NCBI RefSeq assembly: GCF_001708185.1 | Contig: NZ_MDDN01000001.1 | Location: 62,001-126,000, forward strand | DNA length: 64,000 bases | Direction: 5' to 3' | Origin: Lysinibacillus xylanilyticus | GTDB taxonomy: Bacteria > Bacillota > Bacilli > Bacillales_A > Planococcaceae | Shown: positions 33,802 to 41,172 of the stretch, one piece after another | Layout of the letters: every line of letters starts with the position of its first letter | Numbering within the stretch: position 1 is the stretch's first letter | Made by a program: the position numbers and the translations under genes | Notes under the pieces: model-generated | Database searches by the model: none | The model's input: the letters and a program-made list of their open reading frames with translations, nothing else | Told to the model about the DNA's origin: nothing

Positions 33802-34023
33802 TTAAGCCTGCAATTTAGCTAATGACTCTTTCAAAAGCTGTATTTCAGACAGTGACAAGGTAACGCCCTTTCCCATCTTTGTATGATCCTCCGACCAATC
33901 TCTAATATCGTATTTCGGTTCACGACCATTCCAGCTAATTAAATTCAATTCTTTTTTCCAGCCTTTATTGCCTTCCGATAATACCGCAATTGTTTTAATA
34001 ATTTCGTATTTAATTTCTGCCAT
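33802..34023 (-). CDS. ydbC: YdbC/PC4-like single-stranded DNA-binding protein
   Basis: 73 residues. ELNLISWNGREPKYDIRDW and MGKGVTLSLSEIQLL match the YdbC family, whose lactococcal member forms a PC4/p15-like dimer that binds single-stranded DNA. Probable role in DNA transactions or transcription. AAGGAGGAATGTAA precedes ATG 34023. Monocistronic. Confidence 0.9.
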   Translation of the reverse strand: MAEIKYEIIKTIAVLSEGNKGWKKELNLISWNGREPKYDIRDWSEDHTKMGKGVTLSLSEIQLLKESLAKLQA

Positions 34024-34202
34024 TTACATTCCTCCTTATGGTATCTGTAATAAGAACTATATCTTGAAATAATAGGATGATCAAACGTGACAACACTTTA
34101 AATAATTGCACTTCCTAAAAAACGTGAAATCTGTATTCAATGTTCTTCCGTTATATGATTAGGTGTGATGATTAACCATTTTTTATCCATCCTAATTAAA
34201 TT

Positions 34203-34311
34203 AGAATGCGCAGATTTACGCTACGGGCTACTCGCTTTCCCGCGGGAAGCTTTGCTCTGCGACGAAAGCGAAGCGGCAGGAGCACTCGAGTAGCCCTACG
34301 CTACAATCAGT
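34203..34311. repeat. Hairpin-ended repeat containing GCTTCGCTTTCG units
   Basis: TACG-CTACGGGCTACTCG and CGAGTAGCCCTACGCTA are inverted ends (10-bp perfect core GGGCTACTCG / CGAGTAGCCC) around a GC-rich interior with CCCGCGGG and CGAAAGCGAAGCGGC. GC content stands out from the AT-rich surroundings. Non-coding. Confidence 0.7.
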
Positions 34312-34346
34312 TGAAAATAAAAATATATTCCACAATAGCAAAAATA

Positions 34347-34888
34347 GGATCATCACCATAACGCGTGGTTGATTTCCGTTCCGACTGGGCGCTTTGTAGC
34401 TGTCGCTTTGCTTTCGCTACAGATAAAACATTTGCCGCTGACGCTTCGCTTTCGCGCAGATAAAACATTGTTGCTGTCGCTTCGCTTTCGCACAGATAAA
34501 ACATTGTTGCTGTCGCTTCGCTTTCGCACAGATAAAACATTTGCCGCTGACGCTTCGCTTTCGCGCAGAGCTTCCTGGGGGCGTCCGATGAGCCGCTTGG
34601 GCCAACACGATGTTGGTCACGAAGGCGTTATCACAGGATGTGATGCTCTTAGCCTTCGTTCCTCTATGTGCTCGCTCCAGGGTCTCGGGCCAACATGATG
34701 TTTTTTGCGCGAAAGCGAAGCGACAGCAGCATGATGTTGGTTACGAAGGCGTTATCACAGGACGTGATGCTCTTAGCCTTCGTTCCTCTACCGCTAATCC
34801 CCAAGGAGTCGCCCAGTCTCCACTCCAATCAACTAATATACAAAGCATACGTCTTAACAAATGTCATCCACAACTTTTGGTGATGAGC
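34347..34888. repeat. Large composite repeat element bounded by TCATCACC / GGTGATGA
   Basis: Ends match the 63-bp element at 7.06 kb, including TGATTTCCGTTCCGACTGGG at the left end. Inside are five tandem units of about 36-38 bp (GCTGACGCTTCGCTTTCGCGCAGATAAAACATT type, 34393-34570), two near-identical GAAGGCGTTATCACAGG blocks (34625 and 34746) and an inverted GCGAAAGCGAAGCG copy (34709). Open frames across it are repeat artefacts without ribosome binding sites. No transposase. Confidence 0.8.
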
Positions 34889-34957
34889 CACAAAAAATCT
34901 TTTTGCTCAATAATAAACCTATTTTTTCCTAATCAACACGATTGTTCTATTATCAAA

Positions 34958-35959
34958 TTAATTCTTCAATCCGTGTACCTTCCTTGGCTCCCATAACGTC
35001 GTATATCCGTTCATTATTGAATAATCATATAAATCCACAAGCTTTTTATTTTCATATGTATTAAAATAAGTTGGTTCTCTCACAATTGACACTAAATTGT
35101 GATTTCTTTCGAGCATCGACTCTAAATAAAAACGAGCCGTGATTTTGTCGCTTTTTTGTAAATTACAATCATTACATGCCAACACTAAATTCCATAAATT
35201 ATCATTTTGAACAAAACTCCACGGAATGAAGTGGTCGACGTGCGTTTTTCTGCGATTAGTTGATAAATCACAGTTACAATAGAAACATCGATTTTGTTCA
35301 AATTGGGTAAGGACTTTGTAAAATGTCTCTAAAGAACTACGCTTTGATATTACCTCTATTTTTGAGAGTAAAGCCATTGTACTTGTGGCTTCATTCACTT
35401 TTTCAAGATATTTGACTAAATGATAATTTGTTAGATTTATTAAAATTCGTTGATACTTTTTCATGAATTGATAGACAGGATTGTTGAAACGAAAATGTGC
35501 TTGTTTGATGTCAAATTCATAGAATATCCCCGCTGTATCTCCGTAAAATGCGCCGATTACGTTTTGCTTGCAGTCACGTTTCACTTCATTGACGATTTTT
35601 AGTTGCAAAGAATCTATAAGTTGATCGAATTGCCATTCAGAAGGAATAGCGTTGTCATTTGCATATTTTTGCAAAATGGTTTGGGCACGAGCCGGTTTAT
35701 TTTTATTAGAAGATTGCACTAGATTATGATGGATTACTAAATTCCAATAAATATTTGTGAACGAATAAAATATTTGATTGTAGCTAAGTCCTAGCTTATC
35801 GTCTACATTGTATAAATTTTCGAGTAATGCTTTGAAAAACACATACTTATAAGAAGTTGACACTGATGAACGATAGTAAAAATTATTCAGATGTTGCCAA
35901 ATCTGATGTTCCGTTACATATTGTTCACGTATTTCACCAACCTTTAAATCATGAGACAT
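34958..35959 (-). CDS. HNH endonuclease domain protein
   Basis: 333 residues. The C-terminal third holds a Cys4-type HNH domain: CFYCNCDL, THVDHFIPWSF and NLVLACNDCNLQKSD (about residues 225-275). The N-terminal ~210 residues are of unknown fold and likely give specificity. It begins 7 bases after the stop of the MazG-like gene, so the two form an operon. Such HNH proteins act in restriction, phage defence or homing; there is no methylase nearby. Confidence 0.85.
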   Translation of the reverse strand: MSHDLKVGEIREQYVTEHQIWQHLNNFYYRSSVSTSYKYVFFKALLENLYNVDDKLGLSYNQIFYSFTNIYWNLVIHHNLVQSSNKNKPARAQTILQKYANDNAIPSEWQFDQLIDSLQLKIVNEVKRDCKQNVIGAFYGDTAGIFYEFDIKQAHFRFNNPVYQFMKKYQRILINLTNYHLVKYLEKVNEATSTMALLSKIEVISKRSSLETFYKVLTQFEQNRCFYCNCDLSTNRRKTHVDHFIPWSFVQNDNLWNLVLACNDCNLQKSDKITARFYLESMLERNHNLVSIVREPTYFNTYENKKLVDLYDYSIMNGYTTLWEPRKVHGLKN

Positions 35960-35966
35960 ACTCTTC

Positions 35967-36290
35967 TTACTCCCTCACTTCAATTAAATAAATACCTTGA
36001 GCAAATCCTCCGCGTTGTTTTTTCTTCTGTGTTCGTATCTGTTCCAATTGTTCATAAGATACACCGTACATATGTATAGCTGCATGGACTAATTCCAAAA
36101 TATCCGCAAGTTCCTCAACGGCCTCTTTTTGACAAGCTGCCTCGTTAAATTCTAATGCCTCCTCTTGCATTTTCACTTTTATTTCTTTTAAGTGTTCGCT
36201 GGAATCTAACATCCTTATACTACATGTTTTTCCCCCTGCTTCAATTACTTGTGGGATCAAATCACGTACTAATTTATTGTATACAGGCAT
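35967..36290 (-). CDS. MazG-like nucleoside triphosphate pyrophosphohydrolase
   Basis: 107 residues, all-alpha NTP pyrophosphohydrolase fold. Opening YNKLVRDLIPQVI and the metal-binding EEALEF...EAVEELADILELVHA (E-x2-E and E-x2-D pattern) match the phosphoribosyl-ATP-pyrophosphohydrolase-like house-cleaning branch. It would hydrolyse non-canonical or phage-modified NTPs to monophosphates. First gene of a two-gene operon with the HNH nuclease. GAGGAGG precedes ATG 36290. Confidence 0.87.
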   Translation of the reverse strand: MPVYNKLVRDLIPQVIEAGGKTCSIRMLDSSEHLKEIKVKMQEEALEFNEAACQKEAVEELADILELVHAAIHMYGVSYEQLEQIRTQKKKQRGGFAQGIYLIEVRE

Positions 36291-36610
36291 TTTTACTGCC
36301 TCCTCTTAATATAAGATTATTTCCCGTATTTCTGCCGAATCGTTTGAATAAGTTGTTTCTTTTTTGCTCTGGATATTTGTCTACAGTCAAAACTAATCAC
36401 TATAAATATAAACAACCTCCCCCTAATCTTTCATCTCAAGTAAACGGACAAAATCCAAAATGATTCTTCAAAACTATTATACCAATATTTCCAAGGATAT
36501 TTTTTTCATTTTTTTATTATTATTTGAACATTCATTATTTAACAATTATTTTTAAAAGATATTCTAGGACTAATGTTATATTTCTACTAAATTTAACATT
36601 TAAACCATTC

Positions 36611-36639
36611 TAGATTTAACACTTTTGACTTGTTATGAT
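36611..36639 (+). promoter_or_regulatory. Promoter of the first duplicated membrane protein gene
   Basis: TAGATT (36611-36616), 17-bp spacer beginning TAACACTTT, TATGAT (36634-36639). The same -35 and first nine spacer bases occur before the second copy. Confidence 0.6.
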
Positions 36640-36671
36640 AAGGAGGAAATTTTTTGAAAGGAGGTTTTCTA

Positions 36672-37157
36672 ATGAGCTATGAGGCTACTGAGTATAATGA
36701 TGCAACCCTGGATATGTTTATAGCCATTTTTCTCTTAACTTTTCTTGTCTTAGCACTAGCAGGCTATATTTTTAACGCGCTAATTTATTATAAGGCATCT
36801 GAAAAAAATGGCTTTAGTGATGTAGCTTATATTGCTTGGATTCCAATTGTAAATATATATAGTCTTTTTCTTTTGACTGCCAATGGCGATGATGATAAAG
36901 CAATACGTGCAGCAGCGTTAAAACCTACCCTGATTTTTACGGGATTAATATTACTTTTATTTCTCATCCCTTTAATAGGCCTGATTTCACTCCCTATCAT
37001 GTTTTGTTTATGGATTTATTATTCTTATCGCTTACTGTATCGCTGGTCTGGTGATACAGGTAAAGCCGTACTTTACACCGTTTTATCGTTGATCACAGGC
37101 GGATTATTCCATGCTATTTATGGCTTAATGCATATGAATCAACCTTTCAAAGCGTAG
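36672..37157 (+). CDS. Four-helix membrane protein, copy 1
   Basis: 161 residues, about four hydrophobic segments (18-40, 58-75, 90-118, 130-150). Shares GFSDVAYIAWIPI, YSLFLLTA-GDDD and YRWSG-TG-AVLY with the next gene; unknown family. ATG 36672 lies after AAAGGAGG. The acidic GDDD loop between helices 2 and 3 and the conserved C-terminal YGLM-MN-PF are the most striking fixed motifs. Tandem duplication includes promoter. Confidence 0.8.
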   Translation: MSYEATEYNDATLDMFIAIFLLTFLVLALAGYIFNALIYYKASEKNGFSDVAYIAWIPIVNIYSLFLLTANGDDDKAIRAAALKPTLIFTGLILLLFLIPLIGLISLPIMFCLWIYYSYRLLYRWSGDTGKAVLYTVLSLITGGLFHAIYGLMHMNQPFKA

Positions 37158-37174
37158 CCTAAAGTATCAATTTC

Positions 37175-37222
37175 ACCTTAGCGTAGTTACTGCTGCCGCT
37201 TCGTTAACACTTTGCTTACGCT
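37175..37222. repeat. Degenerate GCTTCG-type repeat
   Basis: GCCGCTTCGTTAACACTTTG then CTTACGCTACTTGCTGAATG, related to the unit at 6.9 kb including the trailing TGAATGAAGA. Non-coding. Confidence 0.55.
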
Positions 37223-37251
37223 ACTTGCTGAATGAAGAAAAAATACATCGC

Positions 37252-37291
37252 AAAACCTCTTCACGTCTATCAAGGACTGTGAAGAGGTTTT
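37252..37291 (+). terminator. Terminator of membrane protein copy 1
   Basis: AAAACCTCTTCAC / GTGAAGAGGTTTT perfect 13-bp stem. Confidence 0.85.
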
Positions 37292-37662
37292 CACTTCATA
37301 CATGTTGGATGTATATTTTTTTGGATTTTGCAGTATCACCATTTCAAATATTGGGAGGTGATTTGGTCCCTAGCTCCTGTGATGTCCATCTATTCCCAAA
37401 GATTAAGTTGAACCACACATTTTTAACCAATTTCGAGCATATGATGTACTCTTCCATATGTTCATTTCAATATTGCTTGAATCCAAAGTAAAAAACAAAA
37501 ATTATTTAAAATGATTCTTCACCACTAGTTTTCCATTAATTCCATTTTTTTTTTGCAATTCAATCATTTTTTTATCAAAAAATTATTATCAAAATAGCAT
37601 ATATCCTCAATCAAAATAGTACAAATGTATCGTTACCAATAAACACCCGATATTTTTCACTG
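37292..37662. other. AT-rich intergenic region before membrane protein copy 2
   Basis: No gene is supported; an open frame through 37.2-37.5 kb has no ribosome binding site and crosses the terminator. The stretch AAAATGATTCTTCA near 37510 is also found near 36455 upstream of copy 1, so the duplication extends into the upstream DNA. Confidence 0.45.
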
Positions 37663-37691
37663 TAGATTTAACACTTTAGTATTGTTATTAT
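37663..37691 (+). promoter_or_regulatory. Promoter of the second duplicated membrane protein gene
   Basis: TAGATT (37663-37668), 17-bp spacer beginning TAACACTTT, TATTAT (37686-37691). Confidence 0.6.
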
Positions 37692-37723
37692 TATGAAGTA
37701 TTTTTTAGAAAGGAGGTTTACTT

Positions 37724-38209
37724 ATGTACGATTCTTATAATAGCAATGATATCGATGCGGCCATAGGTGGTTTGTTTCTTATTTTTATGTTAATTTGCAT
37801 CGTGGTGGGTCTTGTAGGCTATATTATTAGTTCTCTTATTTATTATAATGCATCTAAAACAAATGGCTTTAGTGATGTAGCTTATATTGCTTGGATTCCT
37901 ATTATTAACGTTTATAGCCTATTTTTATTAACTGCTACGGGTGATGATGATGCAACAGTTCGTGCAAACGCCAAAAAGAATGTTTTAATTTATGCTGGAT
38001 TACTACTTGTTTCATTTATTCCGTTTATTGGTATAATTGCTTCTTTTGGTCTTATTGGCTATGCCTTGTATTTCATGTATCGACTCTTTTATCGTTGGTC
38101 AGGTGAAACCGGAAGAGCAGTACTTTATATTATTTTAACGGTTATTACTTTCGGGTTATTCTATTGTATCTATGGCTTAATGAGAATGAATAAACCATTC
38201 GTTGCATAA
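37724..38209 (+). CDS. Four-helix membrane protein, copy 2
   Basis: 161 residues, paralogue of the gene at 36.7 kb with the same GFSDVAYIAWIPI, GDDDA, YRWSGETGRAVLY and YGLMRMNKPF segments and four membrane helices. Strong AAAGGAGG 9 bases before the ATG. Function unknown. Separate promoter and terminator mean the two copies can be expressed independently. Confidence 0.8.
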   Translation: MYDSYNSNDIDAAIGGLFLIFMLICIVVGLVGYIISSLIYYNASKTNGFSDVAYIAWIPIINVYSLFLLTATGDDDATVRANAKKNVLIYAGLLLVSFIPFIGIIASFGLIGYALYFMYRLFYRWSGETGRAVLYIILTVITFGLFYCIYGLMRMNKPFVA

Positions 38210-38238
38210 TTACTGATGCACCTTTAAAGTGAGATTTT

Positions 38239-38269
38239 AATCGGTGGGGATTCTTCATCCCCACCGATT
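38239..38269 (+). terminator. Terminator of membrane protein copy 2
   Basis: AATCGGTGGGGA / TCCCCACCGATT perfect stem with a short loop. Confidence 0.88.
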
Positions 38270-38284
38270 ATTAGTTTTCACCCT

Positions 38285-38352
38285 CCTTTGCTTTCGCTGC
38301 ATTTTGTGGTGGGCGTTTTATACGTGGCGCTTCGCATTCGTTACAGATCAAT
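38285..38352. repeat. Degenerate GCTTTCGCT-type repeat pair
   Basis: TTTGCTTTCGCTGCATTTTG and GTGGCGCTTCGCATTCGTTA CAGAT are two diverged copies of the dispersed unit. Non-coding. Confidence 0.55.
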
Positions 38353-38515
38353 TACTGCCTGTTAATGTATGACAAAAAACTCTTTTAAAGGTTTTGAACT
38401 TATTTATACGATCGTGTCACCTGAACGTTAGAAAAGACTTCTCTTTAAACTCCGCGCTTAATCCATCGATACCCTAGTACTACCTACACCTATTCAAAAA
38501 AAGCTCAGCTTCTCT

Positions 38516-40006
38516 CTACGCGTCTACCTCAACAAGTGTATCAATATCGCCCTTCTCTCTCGCAACTAAATGATTGGTTGCAAGGCTTACTACAATAGCT
38601 ACTGCAAAGTTAAAAATAACAGCAATCATTCCTGTGCTGATGTCATTAATTACGTGTGGGATGTTCGGGAAAAAGTCAATTAGTTTATGTGATGTTATAG
38701 CACTATATAGTACGATTCCTACACCGGTAAAAATTCCTGCCATTGCACCGATTTTGTTAAGTATGTGATTTTTATAGAAACTAAACAGGAGTGCTGGGAA
38801 AAGTTGTGTGATTAAGCTGTATGACATAATGTTTAAGATTGCTAATGCATCCCCTCCAGTAATCGTGAAAATGAATGCAACCAATATTATAGCGAACACA
38901 AATATTTTTGAAGCAAATAACTGTTGGCGATCTGTTGCCTTAGGTTTCACAAGCTTGTAAAATCCAGTCATTAATCCGATTGAAGCAGACATTAACATCA
39001 CTGATGCGGGTACTAAAGCAGTTAATAACCCAGCAGCACCGACAACGCCTACTATCCATGGATCAAATGTTTGAATCGTTAATCGGAGTAATGATAAATC
39101 TCCTTCAGCCCCTTGTAATCCTGGAATCTCTACAATGGCTGCAAAACCAATGAAAAATGCGAATAAGAGTAATAGAGTATACAAAGGTAAGGTAATGGCA
39201 TTTTTCTTCAATGCTTTTGCACTCTTAGATGAAAATAATACTGAAAAACTGGTTGGTAATAAATAGAATCCAAAAGCATTTAATAAAATAGTTGAGACAA
39301 ACCAAGAAATACTTAAACCAGAACTAGCGAGAGTTAAGCTTTCCGGTTTTATTTTTTCTACAGCTTCAAATAGAGGTTGTATGCCTCCAAAATAATGGTA
39401 TGGAATATAAATTCCTAAAAATACAATGACGCCTAATATCATGATATCCTTTAATACTGCTGTCCAAGCAGAGCCATGGATACCCGAAATAGTAACATAA
39501 ATTGTAATAATTATAGCACCAATAGTACTAGCCATAATTGGGCTAATCCCTCCATAGGAAGCCTCCGAAACAATAATACCTAACCCTTTTAATTGTATAA
39601 CTAAATATGGAATCAATGCGATAGCACCCAAAAACGATACAACTAATCCTAATATCGGACTTTTATATTGGGAAGCAAAATATTCTGGTTGAGAAATTAT
39701 ATGATGATCTTTAGCATAGTTCCAAATCTTTGGTGCAATCCAATAAGATAAAACATATGCTAAACAAATATATGCGGGTACATAAAAAGCAGCGGCTCCA
39801 TTCGAATAAGCCCAACCACTACCACCAAGGAATGTAAAAGTAGTATAAACTTCTCCTGCAATTAGTAGGAAAATGAATAATGTCCCAAAACCCTTATTAC
39901 CAACAGCAAATTCATCGACATTCATTTTTTTTCCACGTGTTGCTAGTATACCAAGGAAAAGAGCAATCAATGCAAATGCAAAGATTATCAGTAAAGCTAT
40001 ATTCAT
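38516..40006 (-). CDS. yhjB: Sodium:solute symporter family protein (YhjB-like)
   Basis: 496 residues, thirteen hydrophobic segments of the SSS/LeuT-like fold; GYTT-type and FAVGNKGFGTLFIF opening, and the conserved GSAWTAVLKDIMI (helix 5 region). It would import a small solute with Na+. Its ATG overlaps the stop of the preceding DUF3311 gene by one base (TAATG), the same pairing as Bacillus yhjC-yhjB. Substrate unknown; the upstream hydrolases suggest an amide or its product. Confidence 0.88.
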   Translation of the reverse strand: MNIALLIIFAFALIALFLGILATRGKKMNVDEFAVGNKGFGTLFIFLLIAGEVYTTFTFLGGSGWAYSNGAAAFYVPAYICLAYVLSYWIAPKIWNYAKDHHIISQPEYFASQYKSPILGLVVSFLGAIALIPYLVIQLKGLGIIVSEASYGGISPIMASTIGAIIITIYVTISGIHGSAWTAVLKDIMILGVIVFLGIYIPYHYFGGIQPLFEAVEKIKPESLTLASSGLSISWFVSTILLNAFGFYLLPTSFSVLFSSKSAKALKKNAITLPLYTLLLLFAFFIGFAAIVEIPGLQGAEGDLSLLRLTIQTFDPWIVGVVGAAGLLTALVPASVMLMSASIGLMTGFYKLVKPKATDRQQLFASKIFVFAIILVAFIFTITGGDALAILNIMSYSLITQLFPALLFSFYKNHILNKIGAMAGIFTGVGIVLYSAITSHKLIDFFPNIPHVINDISTGMIAVIFNFAVAIVVSLATNHLVAREKGDIDTLVEVDA

Positions 40007-40203
40007 TATTCATCGCCTCCTTGGTTTTCAGGATCCAATTTATACACAATCGCTAACACTAATGACGATAATATCATCCATAAAGTAATCCAGAACAGGA
40101 GAAACGGTAAACCAAAAATATACGGCTCTATTTTATTTGCAAAGGGCAAACATAAGCACATTCCAACAAACGGTATCAACAATAACAGTTTAATGTTTTT
40201 CAT
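40006..40203 (-). CDS. yhjC: DUF3311 small membrane partner of an SSS symporter (YhjC-like)
   Basis: 65 residues, two hydrophobic helices (LLLLIPFVGMCLCLPFA and FGLPFLLFWITLWMILSSLV) and a DPENQGGDE tail, matching DUF3311. Such proteins are encoded immediately before an SSS transporter and probably act as its small subunit, as with PanF-type two-gene systems. ATG 40203 follows AAGGAGGCTTAT; the longer open frame upstream overlaps the CN-hydrolase gene and is not used. Confidence 0.87.
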   Translation of the reverse strand: MKNIKLLLLIPFVGMCLCLPFANKIEPYIFGLPFLLFWITLWMILSSLVLAIVYKLDPENQGGDE

Positions 40204-40300
40204 ATAAGCCTCCTTGGAATTTCTTTTTATCGTCCAAAAAAGTAGTGTTACCCTCAGTTTAACGAACATAATCCTGGAAATTCGGAGTTCAAATACCGAT

Positions 40301-41152
40301 TCATAATGTATAAATATCTTTTCTACGGATACGATCTTTATAAGTTGTAGCAGCCCCATTTTTTCGATTTTCGTAAAGATCTTCAAGAGATAGTTCAGCT
40401 GTAACAACTGTACTTGATTTACTTGTAGTTTCTGCAATTACGCCATTTTTTGTCCAAGGTAAGTCAGCAGGTCCTATAATGGCGGTGGTCCCAAATCCGT
40501 TTTGAATGGGTCCTTGGATTTCGCCAATCGTAGGGCAATGAACGACATAAAGTTGGTTTTCAATACTTCGTGCATGAGCACAATGACGAACTCTCCAGAA
40601 ACCATATTCAGAGAACGTATAGGAAGGGCAAAAGATAATATCTGCACCTTTTTGACTATATATATGTGCAATTTCTGGAATCTCTATTTCATAGCATATG
40701 GCAATACCAAATGTTACTGGTCCAATTTTGAAAACTTCTAATTCATCTCCCTCTATAGTGTTGCAAGCAGATTCAGCAGGAAAAATATGTGTCTTCCGAT
40801 GTTTTAATACATTGCCATTACCATCAAAGATATAAGTCGTATTGTAATTTCCTTTATTGGTCGGTTCAATTGTAGAACCTGCAATAATAATCTGTTTTCT
40901 TTGTTGTGAAAGATTATTAAAAAATTCAAGGTAGTCATCTAAAAAGAAACCTAATTTCTCATGATCTTTTTCTGTGAATTGATTGTAATTGTTATAAGTT
41001 GTTAGTAAAGACATGGTGAATAACTCTGGTAAGAGTACATAATCACTTGTAAGTGGCACATCATTGAATGCATGTAAAACTCGATCTTTAAAGGTAGAGA
41101 AATGATCAACTTTTTGCAATTCAAATTGACAGCTTGAAATTTTTATTGTCAT
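40301..41152 (-). CDS. Carbon-nitrogen hydrolase (nitrilase superfamily)
   Basis: 283 residues with the Glu-Lys-Cys triad at E43 (LPELF), K120 (KHRKTHIFP) and C153 (AICYEIEIPE). It cleaves a non-peptide C-N bond, probably an amide or N-carbamoyl compound. ATG 41152 lies after GGGGGCTCTT. It follows the amidohydrolase gene by 20 bases and precedes the symporter pair, so all four look co-transcribed. Confidence 0.9.
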   Translation of the reverse strand: MTIKISSCQFELQKVDHFSTFKDRVLHAFNDVPLTSDYVLLPELFTMSLLTTYNNYNQFTEKDHEKLGFFLDDYLEFFNNLSQQRKQIIIAGSTIEPTNKGNYNTTYIFDGNGNVLKHRKTHIFPAESACNTIEGDELEVFKIGPVTFGIAICYEIEIPEIAHIYSQKGADIIFCPSYTFSEYGFWRVRHCAHARSIENQLYVVHCPTIGEIQGPIQNGFGTTAIIGPADLPWTKNGVIAETTSKSSTVVTAELSLEDLYENRKNGAATTYKDRIRRKDIYTL

Positions 41153-41172
41153 AAGAGCCCCCAGCCTCATTC

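Noticed and set aside
34307-34883. Open frames with repeated CESEATATMFYL-type peptides
   Set aside because: They follow directly from the tandem 37-bp DNA repeats, exist on both strands and have no ribosome binding site or start context.
37225-37491. 88-codon plus-strand frame between the duplicated membrane proteins
   Set aside because: It crosses the strong terminator at 37252-37291 and lacks a ribosome binding site.
40204-40437. N-terminal extension of the DUF3311 protein
   Set aside because: It would overlap the CN-hydrolase gene; the internal ATG at 40203 has a perfect ribosome binding site and gives the family length.
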